Source: BOKV01 sp049289295 (GTDB taxonomy: Bacteria; Pseudomonadota; Alphaproteobacteria; Rhizobiales; Rhizobiaceae). Taken from it: a stretch of 64,000 nt of DNA. Made by a program: the position numbers and the translations under genes. Each line of letters begins with the position of its first letter. The first letter of the stretch is position 1. Below are positions 45,255 to 54,390 of the stretch, one piece after another. The stretch lies in assembly GCA_049289295.1 (NCBI GenBank), contig JBATLL010000093.1, positions 136,209 through 200,208 on the forward strand, written 5' to 3'. The notes below the pieces were generated by a model that searched no databases, had not been told where the DNA came from, and saw only the letters and a list, made by a program, of their open reading frames with translations.

Positions 45255-46331
45255 ATGCTTTACCGTGAAGCCGGTGATTTCAAGACCAGCTATGCTGCTG
45301 ACGAACAGACCTTCCCGATCAAGTCGGAACGGTGGCTGTTCTGGGCATTCATGGCCTTTGCGTTTCTCGTCGTTCCATTCTTCATCAACGACTACTGGAA
45401 CAAGGCAGTGCTGATGCCGTTGCTCATCTATTCGATGGCAGCGCTGGGCCTCAACATTCTGGTCGGCTATTGCGGCCAGGTTTCGCTGGGCACGGGTGGC
45501 TTCATGGCTGTTGGCGCTTTTGCCGCCTACAAGTTCATGACCGCCTTTCCTGGCCTCGACATGTTCTCGGTCATCATTCTTTCCGGCGCAGTCACGGCAG
45601 CAGTAGGCATCCTCTTCGGCCTGCCCTCGCTCAGGATCAAGGGCTTCTATCTTGCCGTCGCCACGCTGGCTTCGCAGTTCTTTCTGGTCTGGGTTTTCAA
45701 CAAGTTCGCCTGGTTCTACAATTACTCGGCCTCCGGTCAGATTACCGCGCCCGAACGCACCCTGTTCGGCATCGCCATTACCGGGCCTTCCTCGCTGCCC
45801 TGGGCAACCTATCTTTTCTCGCTGACGATCCTTTTCATATTCGCCTGGGTGGCGCGAAACCTGACGCGCGGGCGGCTTGGCCGTTCCTGGATGGCCATTC
45901 GCGACATGGATATCGCCGCTGAAATCATCGGGGTATCGCCGCTCCACGCCAAGCTGTCAGCCTTTGCGGTTTCGTCGTTCTACATCGGCATGGCCGGCGC
46001 CATGTTCTTCGCGAACTATCTTGGCGCCGCCGAAGTCACGGAAGCCTTCGGCATCGACAAGTCCTTCCTCGTCCTTTTCATGGTCATCATCGGAGGGCTT
46101 GGTTCCATTCTGGGTTCATTCCTGGGTGCGGGCTTTCTTGTGCTGCTGCCGGTGCTTTTGAAAAACATCATGGTGAACCAGCTCGGCTGGGCCACCGACC
46201 TTGCCGCCCATATCCAGATCATGCTGGTCGGTGGTCTTATCGTTTTCTTCCTGATAGTCGAACCGCACGGGCTCGCCCAGCTCTGGCGTCTGACCAAGGA
46301 GAAATTGCGGTTGTGGCCCTACCCGTACTGA
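45255..46331 (+). CDS. ABC permease, LivM-like
   Basis: 358 residues, about nine membrane helices. LivM marks: LGLNILVGYCGQVSLGTGGF, GLPSLRIKGFYLAVATLA, the coupling loop AIRDMDIAAEIIGVSP and the terminal VEPHGLAQLW. It pairs with the LivH-like permease and ends 68 bases before the binding-protein gene. Confidence 0.93.
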   Translation: MLYREAGDFKTSYAADEQTFPIKSERWLFWAFMAFAFLVVPFFINDYWNKAVLMPLLIYSMAALGLNILVGYCGQVSLGTGGFMAVGAFAAYKFMTAFPGLDMFSVIILSGAVTAAVGILFGLPSLRIKGFYLAVATLASQFFLVWVFNKFAWFYNYSASGQITAPERTLFGIAITGPSSLPWATYLFSLTILFIFAWVARNLTRGRLGRSWMAIRDMDIAAEIIGVSPLHAKLSAFAVSSFYIGMAGAMFFANYLGAAEVTEAFGIDKSFLVLFMVIIGGLGSILGSFLGAGFLVLLPVLLKNIMVNQLGWATDLAAHIQIMLVGGLIVFFLIVEPHGLAQLWRLTKEKLRLWPYPY

Positions 46332-46399
46332 CGGGTCACAACCGGCATGCCCTTCGACAGGAGGGAAATGAAGTGTCTGAAAACCTTAGGAGGAGAGAC

Positions 46400-47689
46400 A
46401 TGAAACTCTTGAAACTGGCAATGGCGGGCGCGCTTGCCGCAATGGTCGGGGCAGCCCCCGCCCAGGCGGATCTTGTATTCCCGTCACTGAGCTATCGCAC
46501 CGGACCCTATGCGCCGAACGGCATTCCGTTCGCGGACGGTTATGCCGACTATCTCACACTCATCAATGAGCGCGATGGCGGCATTGGCGGTGTGAAGATC
46601 TCCAACCCGGAGTGCGAAACAGGCTACAACACCGAAAAGGGTGTGGAATGCTATGAATCGACCAAGGGTCTGGGCGCGCTGATCTACCAGCCGCTTTCCA
46701 CCGGCATCACCTATCAGCTGATCCCCAAGGCAACCGCTGACGGCATCCCGGTTCACTCGATGGGTTATGGTCGCACCTCCGCCGCAAACGGCAAGGTCTT
46801 CCAGTGGGTCTTCAACTACCCCGCAACCTACTGGGATGGCGCTTCGATCGCGGTCAAGCATATCATGGACCAGGAAGGTGGCGACATCAAAGGCAAGAAG
46901 ATTGCCCTCGTCTACCACAACTCCGCCTATGGCAAGGAGCCGATCCGTACCCTTGAAGAACTGGCCAAGAAGCATGGCTTTGCCTTCACGGCAATCCCGG
47001 TTGACCATCCTGGTCAGGAACAGAAGTCACAGTGGCTTCAGATCCGTCGCGACCGCCCAGACTATGTGCTGATGTGGGGCTGGGGTGTCATGAACTCCGT
47101 CGCCATCCAGGAAGCGGCCAACATCCGCTATCCGATGGACCATTTCATCGGCATCTGGTGGTCTGGTTCGGAAAACGACGTTCTGCCTGCAGGTGATGGT
47201 GCCAATGGCTACAAGGCCCTGGCGCTGGCAAATCCGGGCAAGGACTATCCGATCTACGCCGATCTCAAGAAGTATGTCTATGACTCCGGCAAGGCTGCCG
47301 GCGATGGCACGCATGCTGGCGAAGTCCTGTACAATCGCGGCATGTACGCCGCTCTTCTCGCCGTGGAAGCAGCGAAGAAGGCACAGGAACTGGCAGGCAC
47401 CAAGGACATCAATGCCGCGCAGATGCGTGATGGCATGGAAGCTCTTGCGATCACTGCCGACATGATGAGTGGTCTCGGCCTGCCGGACTTCGGTCCTGAA
47501 TTTGCGGTAAGCTGCGCCAACCATGGCGGTTCCGGCCTCGGCAAGGTCCAGCAGTGGGATGCAGCAGCCAAGACCTGGAATGTCATCACCGACTGGATTG
47601 CAGCGGACCGTGAAGTTGTTGATCCACTGATTGCAGAGGATTCAGCAGCATTCGCCAAGGAGAACAACATCTCCGAGCGTTGCAACTGA
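46400..47689 (+). CDS. Periplasmic substrate-binding protein, LivK/Leu-Ile-Val type
   Basis: 429 residues. A signal peptide of about 23 residues (hydrophobic LAMAGALAAMVGAAP, cleavage after AQA) precedes a type I periplasmic-binding fold starting LVFPSLSYRTGPYAPNG. It has one of the strongest ribosome-binding sites in the window (AGGAGGAGAGAC), as expected for an abundant binding protein. It is larger than LivK (about 370 residues) and fits the subgroup near aromatic or aliphatic acid clusters. Ligand unknown. Confidence 0.9.
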   Translation: MKLLKLAMAGALAAMVGAAPAQADLVFPSLSYRTGPYAPNGIPFADGYADYLTLINERDGGIGGVKISNPECETGYNTEKGVECYESTKGLGALIYQPLSTGITYQLIPKATADGIPVHSMGYGRTSAANGKVFQWVFNYPATYWDGASIAVKHIMDQEGGDIKGKKIALVYHNSAYGKEPIRTLEELAKKHGFAFTAIPVDHPGQEQKSQWLQIRRDRPDYVLMWGWGVMNSVAIQEAANIRYPMDHFIGIWWSGSENDVLPAGDGANGYKALALANPGKDYPIYADLKKYVYDSGKAAGDGTHAGEVLYNRGMYAALLAVEAAKKAQELAGTKDINAAQMRDGMEALAITADMMSGLGLPDFGPEFAVSCANHGGSGLGKVQQWDAAAKTWNVITDWIAADREVVDPLIAEDSAAFAKENNISERCN

Positions 47690-47696
47690 CAGACAC

Positions 47697-47726
47697 GGAA
47701 CGCCGGCGGACAACCGCCGGCGTTCC
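47697..47726 (+). terminator. Strong intercistronic hairpin between binding protein and second ATPase
   Basis: A perfect 13-pair stem (GGAACGCCGGCGG with its complement) closing on an ACAA tetraloop, seven bases after the stop of the binding-protein gene. No U-tract follows, so it is better read as a 3' mRNA-stabilising or partial-termination hairpin. This would keep binding protein in excess over the ATPase, as known for other ABC operons. Confidence 0.8.
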
Positions 47727-47761
47727 ATCAAGACTGACCTCGATTTTGACCGGGATTCGAC

Positions 47762-48595
47762 ATGTTGCAGAAAGTCTCAGAAGAAAAGAGCGGCCAGCCG
47801 ATCCTCGAGGTGAACAACATCGAGGTGATTTACAATCACGTCATTCTGGTTCTCAAGGGTGTTTCGCTGACAGTTCCAAAAGGTGGGATTGTCGCGCTGC
47901 TTGGCGCCAACGGCGCTGGAAAGACAACGACCCTGAAAGCCATTTCCAATCTTCTGCGCGCCGAGCGCGGCGAAGTGACCAAAGGTGATATCCGCTTCCA
48001 GGGTGAGGAAATTCAGGACCTTTCGCCAGCTGATCTGGTGAAGCGTGGCTGCATCCAGGTCATGGAGGGCCGCCATTGCTTCGGCCATCTGACCATCGAG
48101 GACAATCTGCTCAGCGGTGCTTACACAAGGCGCGATGGCCGTGGCGCCATTTCTGCAGACCTCGAAAAGGTCTATGCCTATTTCCCCCGCCTCAAGTTGC
48201 GCCGCAAATCGCAGGCTGGCTACACTTCGGGCGGTGAACAGCAGATGTGCGCGATCGGCCGCGCCCTGATGTCCAAGCCATCGACCATTCTTCTGGATGA
48301 GCCTTCCATGGGGCTTGCTCCACAGCTGGTCGAGGAAATCTTCGAGATCGTCAGCGATCTCAATCGCAAGGAAGATGTGTCATTCCTCCTGGCGGAACAG
48401 AACACCAATATTGCGCTGCGTTATGCCACCTACGGCTACATCCTCGAATCGGGCCGCGTCGTCATGGATGGCGTTGCGAAGGAACTGCGCGAAAACGAGG
48501 ACGTGAAGGAATTCTATCTTGGCGTCGGCGGAGAGGGTCGCAAGTCCTTCCGCGATGTGAAACACTACAAGCGCCGCAAGCGCTGGCTGGCGTGA
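47762..48595 (+). CDS. Branched-chain amino acid-type ABC transporter ATPase (LivF-like)
   Basis: 277 residues. Walker A GANGAGKTT, signature TSGGEQQMCAIGRAL, Walker B ILLDEPSMGLAP, H-loop LAEQNTNIAL. LivF-type, second ATPase of the importer. About 20 residues longer than usual at the C-terminus (basic KSFRDVKHYKRRKRWLA). It follows the hairpin and precedes a small membrane-protein gene. Confidence 0.93.
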   Translation: MLQKVSEEKSGQPILEVNNIEVIYNHVILVLKGVSLTVPKGGIVALLGANGAGKTTTLKAISNLLRAERGEVTKGDIRFQGEEIQDLSPADLVKRGCIQVMEGRHCFGHLTIEDNLLSGAYTRRDGRGAISADLEKVYAYFPRLKLRRKSQAGYTSGGEQQMCAIGRALMSKPSTILLDEPSMGLAPQLVEEIFEIVSDLNRKEDVSFLLAEQNTNIALRYATYGYILESGRVVMDGVAKELRENEDVKEFYLGVGGEGRKSFRDVKHYKRRKRWLA

Positions 48596-48627
48596 GGCGG
48601 CGGTGAACGTGTTCCACGGGAGCATGA

Positions 48628-49086
48628 ATGGCGCAGTTTCGCTACTCGGACAGGCGGCTTCGGGAAACCCTGGTCATTGCTGCCGGTCTGACCGCAATGG
48701 TGTGCGGATTGGTATGGATGTTCCTCAAGGTATCCTATCATCCCCACAGGGTTCTGTGGACCGTGACCACGGGCCTGGTCTTCTTTGCCTTCTGTTCAGC
48801 CACGATGGTCTGGCGCTGGCTGCGGCGCGAGACGGTTCTGGCGGTGCTGCAGTCCGGACTGTACGATGCGCGCTGGCTTCGCGAACCCGTGCCCTGGGAC
48901 AGGGTCCGCGAGATTGTCATTCGTCAGGCAGAGAACGAATTCGCATTCGACGTCTATCTGTGGCATCGCCAGCATCAGGCGTCACGCGGACCAGACCACA
49001 CGATAGATATCGCGCCGCTGGACATTGCCGTTCAGGATCTCGCGGAATTGCTTTCCCGCCACACGAGGGTAAGACGCGACTTCTGA
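48628..49086 (+). CDS. Small hypothetical membrane protein
   Basis: 152 residues, not recognised. Two membrane helices (about 15-34 and 42-62) and a soluble C-terminal part of about 85 residues with alternating charged beta-like segments (PWDRVREIVIRQ, AFDVYLWHR) reminiscent of bacterial PH-like domains. It lies between the LivF-like and PaaK-like genes in the same direction with short gaps, so it is probably in the same operon; its contribution is unknown. Confidence 0.65.
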   Translation: MAQFRYSDRRLRETLVIAAGLTAMVCGLVWMFLKVSYHPHRVLWTVTTGLVFFAFCSATMVWRWLRRETVLAVLQSGLYDARWLREPVPWDRVREIVIRQAENEFAFDVYLWHRQHQASRGPDHTIDIAPLDIAVQDLAELLSRHTRVRRDF

Positions 49087-49137
49087 GCGCGCGCCTGTCT
49101 CCATTTCCTTCATTCGCAGATGTTCAGGGAGCAAGTC

Positions 49138-50382
49138 ATGCAATCCCATTATGATGACCTTGAAACCCTGTCGCCTGAAGTCAGGGAAAGGGCGCTGTTC
49201 GACCGATTGTCGCCATTCCTTGTTTCCATCGCATCCATGATGCCCGCCTGGCAGGCGCGGCTGGCTGGGTTCGACCTCAAGGCAGTCAACAATCGCGTTG
49301 CACTCGCCGCACTGCCTGTCCTGCGCAAGGGTGAACTGATGGAGGCCCAGGCCTCCCTTCCGCCCTTCGGCGGGTTTGCCAATCCGGCGCATCTTGACGG
49401 TGCACGCATCTTCATGTCGCCGGGGCCGGTATGGGAACCGCAGGGGCTTGGCGTTGACCCGTGGGGTGCTGCGCGCGCCTTCCATGCTGCGGGCATGCGC
49501 AAGGGGGATCTCGTCCACAACGCCCTTTCCTACCACATGACACCCGGTGGCTTCATTTTCGACGAAGGCGCAAGGGCGCTCGGCGCACGTGTCTTCCCCG
49601 CTGGTGTTGGAAACACCGAGCAGCAGGTCGAAGCCGCCGCTGCCATACGGCCCAATGTCTATGGTGGCACACCTGACTTTCTGAAGGTGCTGCTCGACAA
49701 GGGCGAGGAAATGGGACGTGACCTCTCGTCCATTACCAGGGCTGTTGTTTCAGGTGGCGCTCTGTTTCCATCCATGCGCGCCGAATATCGCGAGCGCGGG
49801 GTCAATGTCATGCAGACCTACGCCACCGCCGATCTCGGCATCGTCGCCTATGAAACAATGCTCGATGGCGCGCCGCTGCCAGGCATGGTGTGCAACGAGA
49901 ACATGATCATCGAAATCGTGCGCCCGGGCACTGGCGATCCTGTGCCAGCGGGAGAAGTTGGCGAACTTGTTGTCACGACATTCAACGAATCCTATCCGCT
50001 CGTTCGCTTCGGGACTGGCGATCTGACTGCAGTCATGGAGGAAGCGTCACCGTGCGGGCGCACAAACATGCGCATCCGGGGGTGGATGGGCCGCGCTGAC
50101 CAGCGCACCAAAATCAAGGGCATGTTTGTTGATCCCAAACAGATCGACACGGTGGTCAAGTCAATGCCGGGCATTGCCCGCGCGCGTCTTGTCGTCAGTC
50201 GTGATGGTGATCGCGATGCCATGAAGTTGCTGGTGCAGCCAGCTAACGGTTCGCTTGGCAATCTCGATGAGATCGCCTCGCTCCTGGCTTCGGTCACCAA
50301 GCTCAAGGGCACGGTTGAACTGGCTTCGAGCCTGCCGAACGACGGCAAGGTCATCGAGGACACCAGAGACTATTCCAAGTAG
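49138..50382 (+). CDS. PaaK-like adenylate-forming protein with eroded ATP loop
   Basis: 414 residues, resembling phenylacetate-CoA ligases. The late motifs are good: TYATADLG (substrate loop), VRFGTGDLTAV and GRADQRTKIKGMFV (lid hinge). The early phosphate-binding loop, normally SSGTTGxP, reads SPGPVWEPQG (94-103), lacking the Ser/Thr/Gly pattern. It may use another acyl donor, be a thioester-transfer relative, or be regulatory. Start at 49138 follows GGGAGC; a GTG/ATG six codons upstream is possible. It closes the acid uptake and activation operon. Confidence 0.75.
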   Translation: MQSHYDDLETLSPEVRERALFDRLSPFLVSIASMMPAWQARLAGFDLKAVNNRVALAALPVLRKGELMEAQASLPPFGGFANPAHLDGARIFMSPGPVWEPQGLGVDPWGAARAFHAAGMRKGDLVHNALSYHMTPGGFIFDEGARALGARVFPAGVGNTEQQVEAAAAIRPNVYGGTPDFLKVLLDKGEEMGRDLSSITRAVVSGGALFPSMRAEYRERGVNVMQTYATADLGIVAYETMLDGAPLPGMVCNENMIIEIVRPGTGDPVPAGEVGELVVTTFNESYPLVRFGTGDLTAVMEEASPCGRTNMRIRGWMGRADQRTKIKGMFVDPKQIDTVVKSMPGIARARLVVSRDGDRDAMKLLVQPANGSLGNLDEIASLLASVTKLKGTVELASSLPNDGKVIEDTRDYSK

Positions 50383-50406
50383 GATGGTCTTCCAGTCAAA
50401 CCGGCG

Positions 50407-50877
50407 CTAGAACAGCGTCGGATTGATGCCCTTGTCATCCAGAACCGTCTCCATGACGGCAAATGTATGCGTCTGGCTGACACCGGGCAGCGCGCCGATC
50501 CTGTCTCCCAGCACCTTTCGGTAGTGGGCCATGTCCCGCGTGCGGACCTTCAGCAGATAATCGAAGCCTCCCGCGATCATGTGGCAGGCCTCGACTTCCG
50601 GAATGACTTTCACAGCGCTGTTGAAACGGTCAAGCACGCTGGTCGTTGTCCGTTCCAGGACCACCTGGACAAAGACAAGCGTTGAAAGCCCAAGCGCATC
50701 GCCGCTCAGGCGCGCGTGATATCCCGTAATGTGTCCGCTGCGCTCCAGTCGTCGCATTCGTTCCGTGCAGGGCGTCTTGGACAGGTTGACTGCAGATGAA
50801 AGGTCGGTGACCGAAATTCGGCCGTCACCCTGCAGGGCCTTGAGTATGTTCCTGTCAACGCTATCCAGATCATCCAT
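50407..50877 (-). CDS. putR: Lrp/AsnC-family regulator of proline catabolism (PutR-like)
   Basis: 156 residues. Helix-turn-helix (VDRNILKALQGDGRISVTDLSS... NLSKTPCTERMRRLE) then the RAM ligand domain with EVEACHMIAGGFDYLLKVRTRD. Start taken at MDDLDSVDRN. It is divergent from putA across a 112-base AT-rich gap, the usual place of the proline-responsive activator PutR. Ligand assignment is from position and family. Confidence 0.85.
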   Translation of the reverse strand: MDDLDSVDRNILKALQGDGRISVTDLSSAVNLSKTPCTERMRRLERSGHITGYHARLSGDALGLSTLVFVQVVLERTTTSVLDRFNSAVKVIPEVEACHMIAGGFDYLLKVRTRDMAHYRKVLGDRIGALPGVSQTHTFAVMETVLDDKGINPTLF

Positions 50878-50989
50878 TTTGCATTGTTGTCCTGCTGTGA
50901 TTAGGAAAAAACACCATGAAATACAATGAAAACAGGAAAAAGGAAAAGAAATTTCGCGTATATTAGGGCAATGATGCAGGAGACCTGTC

Positions 50990-53900
50990 ATGCAAGCTGA
51001 TTTACGAGACAATATCCGTTCCCGGACCTATCTGGCCGAAGAGCAGTGCGTGAAGGATCTGACGCAGATGCTTGCGCTTGCAGCGAGCGAACGCCTGGCA
51101 ATTTCTGCAGATGCCGCCCGTCTTGTCGAACGCATTCGCGAGCGCGGTGAAGCGGGCCTGATGGAGAAGTTTCTCTCCGAATATGGTTTGAATACCGATG
51201 AGGGTGTCGCGCTGATGTGCCTTGCCGAGGCCTATCTGCGCACGCCTGATGCCGACACGCTCGATGAACTGATTTCAGACAAGATCGGTGGAGGTGACTG
51301 GGCCAGACATCTGGGCAAGGCGCAATCAGCGCTCGTCAACGCATCGACCTGGGCTTTGATGCTGACCGGACGGGTTTTCCGCACCATTCCTGCTCAGGCC
51401 GAAGACCTCGCCACAGTCATGCATTCCATGGTCAAGCGCCTCGGAGAACCAGTGGCCCGCACCGCGGTTGGCGAAGCGATGAAATTGCTGGGCCGCCAGT
51501 TCGTGCTTGGCCGCACCATCACCGAGGCCATCGCGAACGGGTCCGAACTGGTCGATGCCGGCTACCTGCATTCCTACGACATGCTGGGCGAGGCGGCACG
51601 CACCGCGTCGGACGCGGATCGCTATTTCACCGCCTATGCCAATGCAATCATCGCGATCGGCAAGGTCGCCAGGCATGATTGGCCTCACGACAATTCAGGA
51701 ATTTCAGTCAAGCTTTCTGCCCTCCATCCACGTTATGAAACCGTCAACCGCGAACGTGTCCTGGCTGAACTTTCCCCACGCGTCACCGAACTGTGCAGGA
51801 TGGCCAAATCGGCAAACATACCCCTGGCCATCGATGCCGAGGAAGCAGATCGGCTGGACCTCTCGCTCGATGTGATTGAATCGGTCCTGTCGAGCAAGTC
51901 ACTTGCCGGTTGGGACGGTTTCGGGATTGTCGTTCAGGCCTATTCGCGCCGCGCACCGGCAGTTCTCGACTGGCTGCACGACCTGGCTGCCCGGCTTGAC
52001 CGCAATATCTCCGTCCGCCTCGTCAAGGGTGCCTATTGGGACAGCGAGATCAAGATCGCACAGGTGGGTGGACTGGGGGGCTACCCCGTGTTCACGCGCA
52101 AGGAAACCACGGACCTTTCCTATCTTGCCTGTGCACGAAAATTGCTGGGCATGACTGATCGCATCTATCCCCAGTTTGCCACGCACAATGCGCATAGCGT
52201 TTCGGCGATTGCCGCTATGGGCGGCGACAGGCGCTTCGAGTTCCAGCGCCTGCATGGAATGGGCGAGGCATTGCACGAGATTTCACGTGCCGCCGACAGC
52301 AAGCGCCGTCGCATCTATGCTCCCGTCGGCATTCACAAGGATCTGCTCGCCTACCTTGTTCGCCGCCTTCTGGAGAATGGGGCGAATTCATCATTCGTGC
52401 ACCGAATTCTCGACAAGTCCGTTTCACCGTCGCAGATCGCCGCTGATCCTGTTGCCGCCGTCGAAATGGCGCGCCCGCTACAGCATCCAGCCATTCCGCT
52501 TCCAGCCGATATTCATGGCGCTCATCGTATCAATTCGCGCGGCTGGAACCTGAACGATCCAGCTGAGCTGGCGGCTCTTGAACAACAGATGGCGGGCTTC
52601 CACGAAGTGCAGTGGGGCAAGGGCGGAGCAAGAGCGCTCACAAATCCTGCCAGCCGCAGTGAAATCGTCGGCCATGTACACGATGCGGATGCTGGCGAAG
52701 CCAAGGCGGCAATCGAAAAGGCGCTCGGCGCACTTCCGGCATGGTCGGCTTTTAGCGCCGATGCGCGCGCTGCCATTCTCGAGAAGATTGCCGGCATGTA
52801 TGAGGAAAATGCTGCCGAACTGATGGCATTGGCAGTAAGGGAAGCGGGCAAGACGCGTTTTGATGCCGTTGCCGAGATCCGTGAGGCCGTCGATTTCCTT
52901 CGCTATTATGCGTACCAGGCACGCCAACTGCCCGCTGATGCCAGGGCGCTCGGACCGGTTCTGTGCATCTCGCCCTGGAATTTCCCGCTCGCCATCTTCA
53001 CTGGCCAGATTGCCGGAGCACTTGCAGGTGGTAACACGGTAATCGCCAAGCCTGCCGAGCAGACCCCTTTGATATCGCAATTCGCCGCAAGGCTGTTTGC
53101 AGGCGCAGGTCTGCCGGAAGGTGTGTTGAACATCGTCCAGGGGGATGGCGCAAGGATTGGGCCTGTACTTACCGGTGATCCGCGCATTGCCGGTGTCGTT
53201 TTCACTGGCTCGAACGAAACTGCGCGAGCCATCGACATTTCCATGGCCCGCGATGGCAATCCCGATGCGCCGCTGATTGCCGAAACCGGCGGCCTCAATG
53301 CCATGATTGTCGATTCCACCGCGCTGCCGGAACAGGCTGTTCGCGATATCCTGGCCTCCGCCTTCCAGAGCGCCGGTCAGCGCTGTTCCGCGCTGCGTGT
53401 TCTTTATGTGCAGAAGGAGATCGCCCCGCAGCTAATCGAAATGCTCGAAGGTGCAGCCCAAGAACTCTCGATTGGCGATCCGTGGTTGCCATCCACCGAT
53501 GTTGGTCCGGTAATCGATGATGAAGCCCGCAAGATCATCAAGGATCATTGCGAAAAACTGGCCGCCCAGAGAAGGCAATTGTTCAAGCTCGACCTGCCGG
53601 CGCACTGCACCGCGGGGACTTTCGTGGCTCCGGCAGCCTTCCGCATCGGTTCGATCAGTGAACTGGAGCGCGAGATTTTTGGCCCCGTTCTGCATGTCGT
53701 GGAATTCGATGCCAGTGAAATTGACAAGGTGGTCGCCGAGATCAATGCCGCCGGTTATGGCCTGACGCTTGGCGTTCACAGCCGTATCGACACGCGCGTG
53801 GACAGGATTTGCGAGGCCGCCCACATTGGCAACATCTATGTCAACCGCAATCAGATCGGCGCTGTGGTTGGTGTGCAGCCATTCGGAGGCGAGGGCCTGT

Positions 53901-54364
53901 CGGGAACTGGTCCCAAGGCCGGCGGGCCGCACTATGTCGAGCGTCTGGTCTCAACCGCATCGACGGGTGCCCAATTGCCTGCTTCCACCGTGCTGAAGGG
54001 TCCCACCGGGGAGCAGAACAGCTACAGGCTCAGCCCGCGTGGACAGGTTGCCTGCCTCGGACCTTCTTTACAGGACCGCAAAGCGCAGGCAGCTATGGCC
54101 GCCAGGGCTGGCAACAAGATACTTGAAACGCAGGCCATGTCAGATCGGTTCCTCGCGGAACTGGAAGCCGATCGCCTCGACGTCGTGATGTGCATGAGCC
54201 CTGTTCCAGGGGAACTGCGCACAGCATTGGCCATGAAGCAGGGCAGGCGGATACCGATACTGGCAACACTCGGCAGTTCCGGCATGCTCTACACGGAAAC
54301 CAGCATCAGCGAGGACACGACCGCATCGGGAGGGAATGCCTCGCTGCTGTCAGCCGTATCATGA
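50990..54364 (+). CDS. putA: Bifunctional proline dehydrogenase / glutamate semialdehyde dehydrogenase
   Basis: 1124 residues. No ribbon-helix-helix at the N-terminus, so it does not repress itself; the Lrp gene next door takes that role. An FAD-binding PRODH barrel covers about 130-470 (IVVQAYSRRAPAVLDW, RLVKGAYWDSEIK, FATHNAHSV, RRLLENGANSSFVHR). The aldehyde dehydrogenase domain covers about 540-1010 with Glu765 (ETGGLN) and Cys799 (GQRCSALR). A C-terminal domain of about 110 residues follows. It oxidises proline to glutamate. A TATATT at 50959-50964 is a possible -10 without a good -35, in keeping with activator control. Confidence 0.97.
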   Translation: MQADLRDNIRSRTYLAEEQCVKDLTQMLALAASERLAISADAARLVERIRERGEAGLMEKFLSEYGLNTDEGVALMCLAEAYLRTPDADTLDELISDKIGGGDWARHLGKAQSALVNASTWALMLTGRVFRTIPAQAEDLATVMHSMVKRLGEPVARTAVGEAMKLLGRQFVLGRTITEAIANGSELVDAGYLHSYDMLGEAARTASDADRYFTAYANAIIAIGKVARHDWPHDNSGISVKLSALHPRYETVNRERVLAELSPRVTELCRMAKSANIPLAIDAEEADRLDLSLDVIESVLSSKSLAGWDGFGIVVQAYSRRAPAVLDWLHDLAARLDRNISVRLVKGAYWDSEIKIAQVGGLGGYPVFTRKETTDLSYLACARKLLGMTDRIYPQFATHNAHSVSAIAAMGGDRRFEFQRLHGMGEALHEISRAADSKRRRIYAPVGIHKDLLAYLVRRLLENGANSSFVHRILDKSVSPSQIAADPVAAVEMARPLQHPAIPLPADIHGAHRINSRGWNLNDPAELAALEQQMAGFHEVQWGKGGARALTNPASRSEIVGHVHDADAGEAKAAIEKALGALPAWSAFSADARAAILEKIAGMYEENAAELMALAVREAGKTRFDAVAEIREAVDFLRYYAYQARQLPADARALGPVLCISPWNFPLAIFTGQIAGALAGGNTVIAKPAEQTPLISQFAARLFAGAGLPEGVLNIVQGDGARIGPVLTGDPRIAGVVFTGSNETARAIDISMARDGNPDAPLIAETGGLNAMIVDSTALPEQAVRDILASAFQSAGQRCSALRVLYVQKEIAPQLIEMLEGAAQELSIGDPWLPSTDVGPVIDDEARKIIKDHCEKLAAQRRQLFKLDLPAHCTAGTFVAPAAFRIGSISELEREIFGPVLHVVEFDASEIDKVVAEINAAGYGLTLGVHSRIDTRVDRICEAAHIGNIYVNRNQIGAVVGVQPFGGEGLSGTGPKAGGPHYVERLVSTASTGAQLPASTVLKGPTGEQNSYRLSPRGQVACLGPSLQDRKAQAAMAARAGNKILETQAMSDRFLAELEADRLDVVMCMSPVPGELRTALAMKQGRRIPILATLGSSGMLYTETSISEDTTASGGNASLLSAVS

Positions 54365-54368
54365 CGCT

Positions 54369-54390
54369 GTCAACATTCCGGAATGTTGAC
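54369..54390. terminator. Palindrome between convergent putA and sdaA
   Basis: Perfect 11-base arms (GTCAACATTCC and its complement) with no spacer; as RNA it folds into nine pairs with a CCGG loop. It starts five bases after the putA stop and covers the last codons of sdaA, so it can act for both strands. No clear U-tract on either side. Confidence 0.6.

Noticed and set aside
44916..45947. 343-codon minus-strand frame
   Set aside because: Antisense of the LivH/LivM-like permease genes.
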